Shown here piece by piece: positions 22,132 to 31,700 of a stretch of DNA of 64,000 nt. Numbering within the stretch: the first letter of the stretch is position 1; every line of letters starts with the position of its first letter. Origin of the DNA: Cellulomonas chitinilytica (lineage in GTDB: Bacteria > Actinomycetota > Actinomycetes > Actinomycetales > Cellulomonadaceae); contig NZ_BONK01000010.1 in assembly GCF_016862675.1 (NCBI RefSeq), positions 62,001-126,000 on the forward strand. The letters are read 5' to 3'. The position numbers and the translations under genes are program-made. The notes beneath the pieces are model-generated. The model was not told the DNA's origin, searched no databases, and was given only the letters and a program-made list of their open reading frames with translations.

Positions 22132-23838
22132 ATGACCAGCACCCCCGAGAACGGCCAGCACCCGCAGGCGGACCCGACGCAGCCGATCCCGCCCGTCGAG
22201 CCGACGCAGCCCCTGCCGGCCACCCCGGTCGAGGCGACGCAGCCGCTGCCGGCCACCCCGGTCGGCGCGACCCAGCCGCTCCCCGCGGCGGCCCCGGCCC
22301 TGCAGCAGGCTCCCCAGCAGCCCGCGGCGCAGCCGCACCCGGCGCCGCAGCCGCAGCCGCAGCAGCACGCGACCAACCCGTTCCAGCCGCCGCACGCCGC
22401 GGCGCCCGCCGACCAGCGTGCCGCCTACGAGGCCGCCCAGGAGGCGCAGCGCCGGGCCGCGTACGCCCAGTGGGCCGCCGGCCAGCACCAGGCCCAGCAG
22501 GCACAGCAGGCACAGCCGCACCCGCAGCCGGCACAGCCCGGCCACACCGGTGAGGCCTTCGGCCCGTACGCCGCCCCGGCCGCGACGCAGCCGCGCAAGC
22601 GCAGCATCTGGCTCCCCGTGACCGGCGCGGCCGCCGCCGCGGCGCTCCTCGCCGCCGGTCTCACCGCGGGCGTGACGCACGCGCTCGCCGACGGCGACAC
22701 CGCGAGCGGCTCGCACCCCGCGTCGCTCGCGACGATCGGCCAGTCGTCGAACGACGCCGTCCCGGTGTCCGGGTCGACGAACGACAACCCCGACTGGGAG
22801 GCGGTCTCGAAGGCCGTGGCCCCGGCGGTCGTCGCGATCGAGGTCACGCTCGACCAGGGCGGCGCCCAGGGGTCGGGCGTCATCATCGACGACCAGGGCC
22901 ACATCGTCACGAACAACCACGTGGTGGCCGGTGCGCAGGGTGACGTCCAGGTGACGCTCACCGACGGCCGCCTGTTCAAGGCCACCGTCGTCGGCACCGA
23001 CCCGACCACGGACCTCGCGGTCATCAAGCTCACCGACCCGCCGGAGGGCCTCAAGCCGGCAGCGCTCGGCGACTCGACCAAGGTCGTCGTCGGCCAGCCC
23101 GTGATGGCGGTCGGCAACCCGCTCGGCCTGGCCAACACGGTCACCACCGGCATCGTCTCGGCGGTCGACCGTCCCGTGTCCACCACGGGCGAGGACGGCG
23201 GCGACGCCACCGTGACGAACGCGATCCAGATCGACGCCGCGGTGAACCCCGGCAACTCGGGCGGTCCGCTGTTCGACGCGCAGGGCCGGGTCATCGGCAT
23301 CAACTCGTCGATCGCGACACTCTCCTCGGAGTCGGGCTCGATCGGCCTGGGCTTCGCGATCCCCGTCGACCTGGTGAAGAACATCGCGTCGCAGCTCGTC
23401 GACGACGGCTCGGCGGAGCACGCGTTCCTCGGCGTGAGCCTGTCCGACGGCACGGCGACGGCCGACGACGTGACGCGCCGCGGCGCGGTCGTCGAGGAGG
23501 TCACGGACGGCTCGCCCGCCGCGAAGGCCGGCCTGCAGGCCAAGGACGTGATCGTCGCGATCGACGGCAAGCCCGTCGGTGGCGCGGAGTCGCTCACGGC
23601 CTACGTCCGGGCGCTCGCGTCCGGCACGGACGCCACGCTGACGGTCGTCCGTGACGGCAAGGCGACGGACGTCGACGTGACGCTCGCCGTCAAGAAGGAG
23701 ACCGCCCAGTCGGCCCCCCAGGGCCAGGGGCAGGACCAGCAGGGTCAGCAGGGCCAGGACGGCGGCCCGAGCGGCCTGCCGGGCGGCCTCGACCCCGAGC
23801 AGCTCTGGAAGTGGTACCAGGAGCAGGGCCAGGGCTGA
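22132..23838 (+). CDS. HtrA/DegP-type (S1C) serine protease with PDZ domain
   Basis: A 568-residue membrane-anchored quality-control protease. Order of parts: a long cytoplasmic N-terminus (1-155) rich in Pro, Gln and Ala with repeated TQPLPATPV units; one membrane helix (about 158-183); a trypsin-like domain with catalytic His263 (TNNHVVAG), Asp294 (TTDLAVIKL) and Ser376 (NPGNSGGPL); one PDZ domain (about 430-525, AFLGVSLSDG...GLQAKDVIVAIDGKPV); and a Gln/Gly-rich tail. The layout matches mycobacterial PepD/HtrA proteins that degrade damaged exported proteins. ATG 22132 follows an AAGGAGGG ribosome site. The Thr-Gln-Pro repeats could be kinase targets, which is speculation. Confidence 0.95.
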   Translation: MTSTPENGQHPQADPTQPIPPVEPTQPLPATPVEATQPLPATPVGATQPLPAAAPALQQAPQQPAAQPHPAPQPQPQQHATNPFQPPHAAAPADQRAAYEAAQEAQRRAAYAQWAAGQHQAQQAQQAQPHPQPAQPGHTGEAFGPYAAPAATQPRKRSIWLPVTGAAAAAALLAAGLTAGVTHALADGDTASGSHPASLATIGQSSNDAVPVSGSTNDNPDWEAVSKAVAPAVVAIEVTLDQGGAQGSGVIIDDQGHIVTNNHVVAGAQGDVQVTLTDGRLFKATVVGTDPTTDLAVIKLTDPPEGLKPAALGDSTKVVVGQPVMAVGNPLGLANTVTTGIVSAVDRPVSTTGEDGGDATVTNAIQIDAAVNPGNSGGPLFDAQGRVIGINSSIATLSSESGSIGLGFAIPVDLVKNIASQLVDDGSAEHAFLGVSLSDGTATADDVTRRGAVVEEVTDGSPAAKAGLQAKDVIVAIDGKPVGGAESLTAYVRALASGTDATLTVVRDGKATDVDVTLAVKKETAQSAPQGQGQDQQGQQGQDGGPSGLPGGLDPEQLWKWYQEQGQG

Positions 23839-23851
23839 TCCCGACCCCCGA

Positions 23852-23885
23852 CGACCGGCTGCCGCCCCGACGCGGCGGCCGGTCG
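23852..23885. terminator. Bidirectional hairpin terminator between htrA and menF
   Basis: CGACCGGCTGCCGC (23852-23865) pairs with GCGGCGGCCGGTCG (23872-23885), 14 bp with one G-U type pair and a 6-base loop, between two convergent genes. Confidence 0.7.
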
Positions 23886-23985
23886 CCGGGCACAGCGACC
23901 CGCACCCCGGGTCGCGTCCCGCGGTCCGACCAGGACCGCACCGCAGGCCCGGTGTCCCGGGCGGCGGCCACCGCGCTCGGCCGGG

Positions 23986-25332
23986 TCAGCTGTCGCTGGC
24001 GTCCCGGCCGAGCGCGTGCCGCATGGGCACGAGCTTCGCCTCGGACTCCGCGAGCTCCGCGGCGGGGTCGGACGCGGCGACGATGCCGCAGCCGGCGAAG
24101 AGCCGGACCCGGCGCGGGTCGTCGGCGTCGAGCTGGGCCGAGCGCAGCGCGATGCCCCACTCGCCGTCGCCGTCGGCCCCGAACCAGCCGACCGGACCCG
24201 CGTAGCGGCCCCGGTCCATGCCCTCGACGCGGCGGATGAGGTCGCGGGCGGCGTCGGTGGGGGTGCCGCACACGGCGGCGGTGGGGTGCAGCGCGGCGGC
24301 GAGCGCGAGCGACGAGGGGTGCGCGGCGGTGCCGGTCGGCGCGGCGAGGACACCGGTGACGTCGGACGCGAGGTGCAGCACGTTCGGCAGGTGCAGCACG
24401 AACGGCACGTCGGGCACGTTGGTCGACGAGCAGAACGGCTCGAGCGCCTGCGCGACGGACGACACGGCGTACTCGTGCTCCTCGAGGTCCTTCGACGAGT
24501 GCGCGAGGATCGCCGCGTGGGCGACGTCGGCGTCGTCGTCGCCGGTCCGGCGGATCGTGCCCGCGAGCACGCGTGACGTGACGAGCCCCTTCTCCGACCG
24601 GACGAGCAGCTCGGGCGTCGCGCCGACGAGACCGTCGACGCTGAACGTCCAGCACGAGGGGTAGCGGGCCGCGAGCCGGTCGAGGGCCCACCGCACGTCG
24701 AAGGGGTGCTCGGTCCGGGCGTGCACGTCGCGGGCGAGCACGACCTTGTCGACCTCGCCCGCCTTGATCGCGGCGATGCCCTCGGCGACGACGTCGCGCC
24801 ACCCGTCCGCGCTCACGGCGCCGTCGTCGTAGACGACGTCGCCCGGGTCGATCGCCGGGACACGGGGCCCGACGACGTCCGCCAGGCGCGGGGCCGGCGA
24901 GAGGTGGGCGCCCGGGGTGATGGTCGTGAGCCACGACCGCCCGCCGCGCCGGCCGACGACGACCCGCGGCACGACGACGACGCCGCCGACGGGCGAGGTC
25001 TCGTCGAACGCGAACGACCCGAACGCCACGGGCCCGGTGCCGGGGAGCCGCACCTCGTCGCGCACCACCGCGTGCCGGAGCACGTCCTGCCAGGCACGCT
25101 CGGCGGCGGCGAACCGGTGGGGGCCGGCGACGGGGATCCGGAGCGTCTCGCCCCAGGCCACGAGGCCGTCGCCGCGGCGCACCCAGGCCAGGGGCGCCTC
25201 GGACGGCAGCAGGTCGAGCAGATCGGCCGGGTCGGGCGCACCCTGGTCGCCCGCGAGGTCGTCGAGCGCGACCGTCCGGACCACCAGAGGCTGCGGGACC
25301 GCGTCCGTGGGGGCGGAGGTCAGCGAGCTCAT
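23986..25332 (-). CDS. menF: Isochorismate synthase (menaquinone type)
   Basis: A 448-residue chorismate-utilising enzyme that makes isochorismate for MenD. The catalytic domain fills the C-terminal two thirds: [18 protein letters not shown] with the catalytic Lys, [23 protein letters not shown], the [19 protein letters not shown] segment and the Mg2+ site in [19 protein letters not shown]. The N-terminal 120 residues form the less conserved half of the fold. A siderophore-type isochorismate synthase is possible, but the presence of every other men gene nearby favours menaquinone. ATG 25332 lies seven bases after TACGCT. It is divergent from menG with 139 bases between. Confidence 0.9.
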   Translation of the reverse strand: MSSLTSAPTDAVPQPLVVRTVALDDLAGDQGAPDPADLLDLLPSEAPLAWVRRGDGLVAWGETLRIPVAGPHRFAAAERAWQDVLRHAVVRDEVRLPGTGPVAFGSFAFDETSPVGGVVVVPRVVVGRRGGRSWLTTITPGAHLSPAPRLADVVGPRVPAIDPGDVVYDDGAVSADGWRDVVAEGIAAIKAGEVDKVVLARDVHARTEHPFDVRWALDRLAARYPSCWTFSVDGLVGATPELLVRSEKGLVTSRVLAGTIRRTGDDDADVAHAAILAHSSKDLEEHEYAVSSVAQALEPFCSSTNVPDVPFVLHLPNVLHLASDVTGVLAAPTGTAAHPSSLALAAALHPTAAVCGTPTDAARDLIRRVEGMDRGRYAGPVGWFGADGDGEWGIALRSAQLDADDPRRVRLFAGCGIVAASDPAAELAESEAKLVPMRHALGRDASDS

Positions 25333-25339
25333 CGCTTCC

Positions 25340-25345
25340 AGCGTA
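25340..25345 (-). promoter_or_regulatory. -10 box, leaderless start of menF
   Basis: TACGCT on the minus strand, seven bases before the ATG at 25332. Confidence 0.5.
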
Positions 25346-25471
25346 TGCCTCGCGCCGGGTGCCGCCCGCCGGGCGGGGTGTGGCGTACGCGACGTCCTCA
25401 GCCCGCTCACAGGAGCGTCACCCGTCCGCGCGCCCGTGCGGCGGTCGACCCGGACCTGCGACGATGACCTC

Positions 25472-26167
25472 ATGCCCCGTGCCGACCTGGACAAGGAACC
25501 CCACGACGTCGCGAAGATGTTCGACGCCGTCGCGCCGCGCTACGACCGCACGAACGACGTGATCTCGCTCGGCCAGGACCGCGCGTGGCGCAAGGCGACG
25601 CTCGCCGCGCTCGACGCGCACCCCGGCGAGACGGTGCTCGACCTCGCCGCGGGGACGGGCACGTCCACAGAGCCGCTGGCCGACAAGGGTGTGCGGGCGA
25701 TCCCGTGCGACCTGTCCCTGGGCATGCTCGCGGTCGGCAAGGAGCGCCGGCCGGACCTGCCGTTCGTGGCGGGCGACGCGCTGCACCTGCCGTTCGCCGA
25801 CGAGTCGTTCGACGCCGTGACGATGTCGTTCGGGCTGCGGAACGTGACGGACGTGCGGCGTGCCCTCGAGGAGCTCCTGCGGGTGACGAAGCCGGGCGGG
25901 CGGCTGGTGGTGTGCGAGTTCTCGCGGCCCACGTTCAAGCCGTTCCGGATGGTCTACACGAACTACCTGATGAAGGCGCTGCCGCCGGTGGCCCGCGCGG
26001 TCTCCAAGGAGCCGGACGCGTACGTGTACCTCGCGGAGTCGATCCGGGAGTGGCCGGACCAGCACCAGCTGGGCCTGCAGATCAAGGCGGTCGGCTGGAC
26101 GCACGTCGCGTACCGCAACCTCACGGGCGGTGTGGTGGCCCTCCACCGCGGCACGAAGCCGGCCTGA
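25472..26167 (+). CDS. menG: Demethylmenaquinone methyltransferase
   Basis: A 231-residue SAM-dependent C-methyltransferase of the UbiE/MenG family, catalysing the last step to menaquinone. Motif I for SAM binding is [16 protein letters not shown] (about residues 50-65). Family patches are [28 protein letters not shown] at the N-terminus, [36 protein letters not shown] in the middle, and [14 protein letters not shown] near the end. ATG 25472 has GACGAT six bases upstream, a weak leaderless pattern. A hairpin follows the stop immediately. The next gene, on the same strand, is the menJ-like reductase, as in the mycobacterial menG-menJ neighbourhood. Confidence 0.95.
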   Translation: MPRADLDKEPHDVAKMFDAVAPRYDRTNDVISLGQDRAWRKATLAALDAHPGETVLDLAAGTGTSTEPLADKGVRAIPCDLSLGMLAVGKERRPDLPFVAGDALHLPFADESFDAVTMSFGLRNVTDVRRALEELLRVTKPGGRLVVCEFSRPTFKPFRMVYTNYLMKALPPVARAVSKEPDAYVYLAESIREWPDQHQLGLQIKAVGWTHVAYRNLTGGVVALHRGTKPA

Positions 26168-26189
26168 CACGCGGGGTCGTCCCGCGTGT
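26167..26189 (+). terminator. Hairpin after menG
   Basis: ACACGCGGG (26167-26175) and CCCGCGTGT (26181-26189) form a perfect 9-bp stem with a 5-base loop that begins at the last base of the menG stop codon. Confidence 0.65.
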
Positions 26190-26258
26190 GAAGAGGTGGT
26201 GAACCGCGAGATCACGGGCCGTCCGGCACCCGCCGGTACTGGGTAAGGATTGCCTTCG

Positions 26259-26287
26259 CAGACAGCCCGAGTGACCGTGATTACACT
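26259..26287 (+). promoter_or_regulatory. Promoter of the menJ-nuo unit
   Basis: CAGACA (26259-26264) and TACACT (26282-26287) with a 17-base spacer. Transcription would begin near 26294, putting the Rex-type operator at about +9 to +24. Confidence 0.5.
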
Positions 26288-26301
26288 CGCGCTGAGCCGC
26301 A

Positions 26302-26317
26302 CGTGAACAACGTCACA
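26302..26317. promoter_or_regulatory. Rex operator candidate before menJ-nuo
   Basis: CGTGAACAACGTCACA. Compared with the Streptomyces Rex site TGTGAACGCGTTCACA it matches 11 of 16 bases, with nearly all differences in the centre; the GTGA/TCAC core arms are intact. It lies between a promoter and the start of menJ-nuo, and the Rex gene is in this window. nuoA-N is a known Rex target in Streptomyces coelicolor. Confidence 0.65.
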
Positions 26318-26330
26318 AGTGGAGCAAGCC

Positions 26331-27626
26331 GTGGTGATCGCAGCGCACGATGACGCCGACGTCATCGTCGTGGGCGCGGGCCCTGCCGGGTCTGCCGCCG
26401 CGTTCCACTGCGCTGCGGCGGGCCTGGACGTGCTGCTCCTGGAGAAGGCGTCGTTCCCGCGGGACAAGATCTGCGGCGACGGCCTGACGCCCCGCGCGGT
26501 GGCCGAGCTCGTCCGCATGGGCGTCCCGATCCGCGAGCAGGACGGCTGGATCCGCAACAAGGGCCTGCGCGTGCTCGGCGGCGGCCACCGGCTCGAGCTG
26601 CCGTGGCCCGAGCTGTCGAGCTACCCGTCGTACGGCCTGGCGAAGGCCCGCACGTCGTTCGACCACACGCTCGCGTCGCACGCCCGCTCGGCCGGCGCGA
26701 AGCTGCTCGAGCGCACCAACGTCACGGGTCCGCTGCGTGACGAGCGCTCGGGGCGCGTCGTCGGCGTGACGGCCCGGCCGGTCGACGACGACGGCCGGCG
26801 CACCGGCGACGAGGTCGTGTACCGGGCGCCCGTGGTGATCGCGGCCGACGGCGTGTCCGCCCGGCTCGCCACAGGGATGGGCCTGCAGAAGCGCGACGAC
26901 CGGCCCATGGGCGTCGCGGTCCGCACGTACTTCCGCACGCCGCGGCACGACGACCCGTGGATGGAGAGCCACCTCGAGCTGTGGGACGGCGCGCCCGGCC
27001 GCAGCAACCTCATGCCGGGGTACGGCTGGATCTTCTCCCTCGGCGACGGCACGGCGAACGTCGGCCTGGGGTCGGTGAGCTCGACGGCCGCGGCGACGAA
27101 GGTGGACTACAAGGCGCTGTTCGCGGCGTGGATGCGCAACGCCCCGGAGGAGTGGGAGTTCACCGAGGACAACCAGCTCGGCCCGGTCCGCGGCGCCGCG
27201 CTGCCGATGGGATTCAACCGCGGCCCGCTCTACGGGAACGGTCTCATGCTCGCCGGCGACAGCGCGGGGATGGTGAGCCCGTTCAACGGCGAGGGCATCG
27301 CCTACGGCCTGCAGGCCGGCCGGGTCGCGGCCGACGCGATCAGCCAGGGCCTGGCGCGCGGCACGGCCGCGGGTCGGGAGCGGGCGTTCGCGACGTACCA
27401 GCGCCGCATGAAGGACGACCTCGGCGGCTACTACACGCTGGGCCGCCAGTTCGTGCGGATCATCGAGCACCCGCAGGTCATGCGGCTGCTCACGAAGCAC
27501 GGGCTGCCGCGCCCGCTGATCATGCAGTTCGTGCTCAAGCTCCTGTCCGACTGCTACGAGCCGCGCGGCGGTGACCTGATCGACCGGGTCATCGCGGGCC
27601 TGGCCCGGATCGCCCCGGACGCCTGA
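26331..27626 (+). CDS. menJ: Geranylgeranyl reductase family FAD enzyme (menaquinone reductase MenJ-like)
   Basis: A 431-residue FAD-dependent oxidoreductase. The dinucleotide fold opens with DVIVVGAGPAGSAAAFHCA; the family motif SFPRDKICGDGLTPRAV with its Cys and the second FAD motif LMLAGDSAGMVSPFNGEGIAYGLQAG are present. The family hydrogenates isoprenoid double bonds; the mycobacterial member MenJ reduces one isoprene unit of menaquinone. Position between menG and nuoA supports a role in making partially saturated menaquinone. I prefer GTG 26331, which has GTGGAG six bases upstream; GTG 26319 would place the start right next to the Rex site. The nuoA gene follows after 81 bases with no terminator visible, so the two are probably co-transcribed. 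Confidence 0.88.
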   Translation: MVIAAHDDADVIVVGAGPAGSAAAFHCAAAGLDVLLLEKASFPRDKICGDGLTPRAVAELVRMGVPIREQDGWIRNKGLRVLGGGHRLELPWPELSSYPSYGLAKARTSFDHTLASHARSAGAKLLERTNVTGPLRDERSGRVVGVTARPVDDDGRRTGDEVVYRAPVVIAADGVSARLATGMGLQKRDDRPMGVAVRTYFRTPRHDDPWMESHLELWDGAPGRSNLMPGYGWIFSLGDGTANVGLGSVSSTAAATKVDYKALFAAWMRNAPEEWEFTEDNQLGPVRGAALPMGFNRGPLYGNGLMLAGDSAGMVSPFNGEGIAYGLQAGRVAADAISQGLARGTAAGRERAFATYQRRMKDDLGGYYTLGRQFVRIIEHPQVMRLLTKHGLPRPLIMQFVLKLLSDCYEPRGGDLIDRVIAGLARIAPDA

Positions 27627-27707
27627 CCCGCCGCCCCCGATGACCCCCCACGCCCCGAGGACCTCCCAGGTCTGCCGGGCCACCTCGACGAAGAGGAGAG
27701 ACGCGCG

Positions 27708-28070
27708 ATGAGCAACCCGTACGTGCCGCTGCTCGTGCTGATGGGCATCGCCGCCGTGCTCGCGCTCGGCGGGGTCGGCGCGAGCGCGATCATCGGCCCG
27801 AAGCGGTACAACCGCGCGAAGCTCGAGGCGTACGAGTGCGGCATCCAGCCGACGCCGCACGCGGTGGGCGGCGGCCGGTTCCCGATCAAGTACTACCTGG
27901 TCGCGATGACGTTCATCGTCTTCGACATCGAGGTCGTCTTCCTCTACCCGTGGGCGGTGAGCTTCGCCGACCTGGCGGTGTTCGGGCTCGTCGCGATGCT
28001 CGGATTCCTGGTGCTCATCACGGTGCCGTTCGTCTACGAGTGGCGGCGGGGTGGCTTCGAGTGGGACTGA
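27708..28070 (+). CDS. nuoA: NADH-quinone oxidoreductase subunit A
   Basis: A 120-residue membrane subunit of complex I with three helices. The conserved loop between helices 1 and 2, YNRAKLEAYECGIQPTPHAVGGGRFPIKYYLVAM, is present; it lies near the quinone channel and its Cys marks the active/deactive transition site in mitochondria. The FDIEVVFLYPWA helix is diagnostic. First of fourteen nuo genes, preceded by an AAGAGGAGAG ribosome site. Confidence 0.97.
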   Translation: MSNPYVPLLVLMGIAAVLALGGVGASAIIGPKRYNRAKLEAYECGIQPTPHAVGGGRFPIKYYLVAMTFIVFDIEVVFLYPWAVSFADLAVFGLVAMLGFLVLITVPFVYEWRRGGFEWD

Positions 28071-28118
28071 CGAGCATCTGCACAGCACGGACCGGATGCG
28101 CACGAGGGGAGGACTGAC

Positions 28119-28670
28119 ATGGGGATCGAGGAAGCACCCTCGGGGTTCCTGCTGACGACGGTCGAGGACCTGGTCGGCTACTTCCGCAAGGCGTCGCTGT
28201 GGCCCGTCACGTTCGGCCTGGCGTGCTGCGCGATCGAGATGATGGCCGCCGGCGCGCCGCGGTACGACCTGTCGCGGTTCGGCATGGAGGTCTTCCGGGC
28301 GTCGCCGCGGCAGTCCGACCTGATGATCGTGGCCGGCCGGGTGAGCCAGAAGATGGCGCCCGTGGTCCGGCAGGTCTACGACCAGATGTCGGAGCCGAAG
28401 TGGGTCCTGTCGATGGGCGTGTGCGCGTCCAGCGGCGGCATGTTCAACAACTACGCGATCGTGCAGGGCGTTGACCACATCGTCCCCGTCGACATCTACC
28501 TGCCCGGCTGCCCGCCGCGGCCCGAGATGCTGATCAACGCGATCCTCGCGCTGCACGACCAGATCCAGAACAGCCCGCTCGGCGTCAACCGGGCCGAGGC
28601 CGTGGCCGCCGCGGAGGCCGCCGCGCTGGAGGCCACGCCGACCCATCACATGACGGGGCTGCTGCGGTGA
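28119..28670 (+). CDS. nuoB: NADH-quinone oxidoreductase subunit B
   Basis: A 183-residue peripheral-arm subunit holding cluster N2, the last 4Fe-4S centre before quinone. Ligands are the vicinal Cys36-Cys37 ([10 protein letters not shown]), Cys102 ([10 protein letters not shown]) and Cys131 (LPGCPPRPE). The C-terminal 30 residues are Ala/Glu-rich and extend past the usual end. The stop overlaps the nuoC start (GTGA). The 48-base gap after nuoA has the ribosome site GAGGGGAGGA. Confidence 0.97.
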   Translation: MGIEEAPSGFLLTTVEDLVGYFRKASLWPVTFGLACCAIEMMAAGAPRYDLSRFGMEVFRASPRQSDLMIVAGRVSQKMAPVVRQVYDQMSEPKWVLSMGVCASSGGMFNNYAIVQGVDHIVPVDIYLPGCPPRPEMLINAILALHDQIQNSPLGVNRAEAVAAAEAAALEATPTHHMTGLLR

Positions 28671-29458
28671 GCGACGACGCGACGAAGAAGGATGCGGCCG
28701 ACGCCGTGAAGCCCGGCGACGCGACCACCGGCGCGCAGCCGACGACGGCCGCCGCGCTCGAGGCGGGCGGCCAGAACGTCCCGGCCGCCCGCACCCCGCT
28801 CGAGGTCGTCGACGTCCGCACCGGCATGTTCGGCGCGCACGGCACGGGGGACACGTCGGGCTACGGCGGGCTCGTCGTCCCGGTGCTGCTGCCCGGCCCG
28901 GCGGAGCGGCCGTACGGCGGCTGGTTCGACGAGGTCGTCGACGTCCTCGCCGAGGTGCTCGACGAGGACGGCACGGGCTTCGCGGCCGCGGTCGAGTCCG
29001 TGGTGGTCGACCGTGAGGAGCTCACGCTGCACGTCCGGCGCGAGCACGTCGTGGCGGTCGCCCGGGCGCTGCGCGACGACCCCGACCTGCGGTTCGAGCT
29101 CAGCCTGGGCGTCAGCGGCGTGCACTACCCGCACGAGACCGACCGCGAGCTGCACGCCGTCTACCACGTCGTCTCCGTGACGCACGGCCGCCGCCTGCGG
29201 TTCGAGGTCACGGCCCCCGACGACGACCCGCACATCCCGTCGACCACGTCGGTGTACCCGGCGAACGACTGGCACGAGCGCGAGACGTTCGACTTCTTCG
29301 GGCTCGTGTTCGACGGCCACCCGGCCCTGGCGCGCATCGAGATGCCCGACGACTGGCCCGGCCACCCGCAGCGCAAGGACTACCCCCTCGGCGGCATCCC
29401 CGTGGAGTACAAGGGCGCCACCGTGCCGCCCCCGGACCAGCGGAGGTCCTACTCATGA
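28667..29458 (+). CDS. nuoC: NADH-quinone oxidoreductase subunit C
   Basis: A 263-residue peripheral subunit that bridges the hydrophilic module; it binds no cofactor. After a polar Ala/Thr/Asp-rich N-terminus of about 45 residues, the 30-kDa domain shows the signature [41 protein letters not shown] near the C-terminus. GTG start overlaps the nuoB stop, and its own stop overlaps the nuoD ATG. It is not fused to nuoD, unlike E. coli NuoCD. Confidence 0.96.
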   Translation: MSDDATKKDAADAVKPGDATTGAQPTTAAALEAGGQNVPAARTPLEVVDVRTGMFGAHGTGDTSGYGGLVVPVLLPGPAERPYGGWFDEVVDVLAEVLDEDGTGFAAAVESVVVDREELTLHVRREHVVAVARALRDDPDLRFELSLGVSGVHYPHETDRELHAVYHVVSVTHGRRLRFEVTAPDDDPHIPSTTSVYPANDWHERETFDFFGLVFDGHPALARIEMPDDWPGHPQRKDYPLGGIPVEYKGATVPPPDQRRSYS

Positions 29459-30804
29459 GCACCACCACCCCCCACGCGACGCGTCCCGTGCACGACGACG
29501 AGACGTCGGGCGTCCCGTTCTTCGAGGCGTCCGGCGGCGACTGGTCGGAGATCGCCGAGGAGGCGGCCCGGCTCGGCGAGGAGCGCATCGTCGTCAACAT
29601 GGGCCCGCAGCACCCGTCGACGCACGGCGTGCTCCGGCTCATGCTCGAGATCGACGGCGAGACGGTGACCGAGGCCCGTGCGGGCATCGGCTACCTGCAC
29701 ACCGGCATCGAGAAGAACATGGAGTTCCGCACCTGGACGCAGGGCGTGACGTTCTGCACCCGCATGGACTACGTCGCCCCGCTGTTCCAGGAGACCGCGT
29801 ACTGCCTCGCGGTCGAGAAGCTGCTGGGCATCACCGACGACGTCCCGGAGCGGGCGACGGTCATCCGGGTGCTGCTCATGGAGCTCAACCGGATCACGTC
29901 GCACCTGGTCTGCCTGGCGACCGGCGGCAACGAGCTCGGCGCCACGACGATCATGACCGTCGGCTTCACGGCCCGCGAGGAGATCCTCAAGGTCTTCGAG
30001 CTCATCACCGGCCTGCGCATGAACCACGCGTTCATCCGGCCGGGCGGCGTCGCGCAGGACATCCCGCCGGGGGCGATCGACACCATCCGCGAGACCCTCA
30101 CCTCGGTGCGGCACTACCTGCGCCAGCTCGAGGACCTCATGATGGCGAACCCGATCCTGCACCTGCGCCTCAAGGACGTCGGCTACCTCGGCCTGTCCGG
30201 GTGCATGGCGCTCGGCATCACGGGTCCGGTGCTGCGCTCGGCAGGCCTGCCGTACGACGTGCGCAAGGCGGCGCCGTACTGCGGGTACGAGACGTACGAC
30301 TTCGATGTGCCGGTGGCGGACGCTGCAGACTCCTGGTCCCGCGTCGTGCTGCGGATGGAGGAGTGCTACCAGTCGATGCGCATCGTCGAGCAGGCGCTCG
30401 ACCGCCTGCAGCGGACCGCGGGCCAGCCCGTGATGGTGGCCGACAAGAAGGTCGCCTGGCCCGCGCAGCTCGCGATCGGCGCGGACGGCATGGGCAACTC
30501 GCTCGACCACATCCGGGAGATCATGGGCACCTCGATGGAGGCCCTGATCCACCACTTCAAGCTGGTCACGGAGGGCTTCCGGGTGCCGGCCGGGCAGGTG
30601 TTCCAGTCCGTGGAGCACCCGCGCGGCGAGCTCGGCGTGCACCTCGTGTCCGACGGCGGCACCCGCCCCTACCGGGCGCACTTCCGGGACCCGTCGTTCA
30701 ACAACCTGCAGGCCACGTCGATCATGTGCGAGGGCGGGCAGGTGGCCGACGTCGTCGTCGCCGTCGCGTCCCTCGACCCGGTGCTGGGAGGGGTGGACCG
30801 CTGA
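29455..30804 (+). CDS. nuoD: NADH-quinone oxidoreductase subunit D
   Basis: A 449-residue 49-kDa subunit that forms the quinone-binding pocket with NuoB. The conserved block [22 protein letters not shown] holds the quinone-contacting His; [28 protein letters not shown] and the C-terminal DPVLGGVDR ending are diagnostic. A 40-residue acidic N-terminal leader precedes the fold. ATG overlaps the nuoC stop; its stop overlaps the nuoE ATG. Confidence 0.97.
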   Translation: MSTTTPHATRPVHDDETSGVPFFEASGGDWSEIAEEAARLGEERIVVNMGPQHPSTHGVLRLMLEIDGETVTEARAGIGYLHTGIEKNMEFRTWTQGVTFCTRMDYVAPLFQETAYCLAVEKLLGITDDVPERATVIRVLLMELNRITSHLVCLATGGNELGATTIMTVGFTAREEILKVFELITGLRMNHAFIRPGGVAQDIPPGAIDTIRETLTSVRHYLRQLEDLMMANPILHLRLKDVGYLGLSGCMALGITGPVLRSAGLPYDVRKAAPYCGYETYDFDVPVADAADSWSRVVLRMEECYQSMRIVEQALDRLQRTAGQPVMVADKKVAWPAQLAIGADGMGNSLDHIREIMGTSMEALIHHFKLVTEGFRVPAGQVFQSVEHPRGELGVHLVSDGGTRPYRAHFRDPSFNNLQATSIMCEGGQVADVVVAVASLDPVLGGVDR

Positions 30805-31700
30805 TGTCGGTCGAGCAGGTTCCGGTGCCCCGGACGAACGGGCAGACCCACCGCGCGGGGTACGACGAGGAGACGCGCGCCCGCCTGTCGGCGGACGCCG
30901 CGGCCATCAAGGCCCGCTACCCGCAGGAGCGGTCGGCCCTGCTGCCGATGCTGCACCTCGTGCAGTCGGAGGACGGGTACGTCAGCCCGCGCGGCATCGC
31001 GTTCTGCGCCGCCGAACTCGGCCTGACGACGGCGGAGGTGTCCGCGGTCGCGACGTTCTACACCCAGTACAAGCGGCACCCCAACGGCACGTACACGGTC
31101 GGCGTCTGCACGAACACGCTGTGCGCGATCATGGGCGGCGACGCCATCTGGGAGGAGCTGTCCGACCACCTGGGCATCGGGCACGACGAGACGACCGACG
31201 ACGGGGCGATCACGCTCGAGCGCGTCGAGTGCAACGCGGCCTGCGACTACGCGCCGGTCGTGATGGTCAACTGGGAGTTCTTCGACAACCAGACGCCGGA
31301 CTCGGCCGTGGCGCTCGCCGACGAGCTCACGGCCGGCCACCCGGTCACCCCGACCCGTGGCGCGCACAGCGTGTGCACGTTCAAGGAGATGTCCCGCGTG
31401 CTCGCGGGGTTCGGCGACGGCCGGGCCGACGAGGGGATCGGGGCCGGCGGGCCGACGCTCGCCGGCACGGTGCTCGCGCGCGAGCAGGGCTGGGTCGCCC
31501 CGCCGTTCCCGGCCGACGCCGAGGCGTCGACGAAGACGCCCGCGAGGGGCACCCGCACGACGAAGGCGCCCGCGGCGTCGCACGCCCCGAAGCCGGGCGG
31601 CGAGCAGTCGAGCGCGGAGCGCCCGGCGACGACCCCCGGTGACGTGTCGCCGGCGCGGCGCACGACCAAGAAGCAGTCCGACGACGCGAAGGAGTCGTGA
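30804..31700 (+). CDS. nuoE: NADH-quinone oxidoreductase subunit E with disordered C-terminal tail
   Basis: A 298-residue 24-kDa subunit. The thioredoxin-like fold holds 2Fe-2S cluster N1a; ligands are Cys102 and Cys107 ([13 protein letters not shown]) with Cys143 and Cys147 ([11 protein letters not shown]). The family is usually 160-250 residues. Here residues from about 236 to the end form a Lys/Arg/Thr/Ala/Pro-rich tail ([17 protein letters not shown] and [14 protein letters not shown]) that looks disordered and has no counterpart in E. coli. Start overlaps the nuoD stop; end overlaps the nuoF start. Confidence 0.95.
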   Translation: MSVEQVPVPRTNGQTHRAGYDEETRARLSADAAAIKARYPQERSALLPMLHLVQSEDGYVSPRGIAFCAAELGLTTAEVSAVATFYTQYKRHPNGTYTVGVCTNTLCAIMGGDAIWEELSDHLGIGHDETTDDGAITLERVECNAACDYAPVVMVNWEFFDNQTPDSAVALADELTAGHPVTPTRGAHSVCTFKEMSRVLAGFGDGRADEGIGAGGPTLAGTVLAREQGWVAPPFPADAEASTKTPARGTRTTKAPAASHAPKPGGEQSSAERPATTPGDVSPARRTTKKQSDDAKES

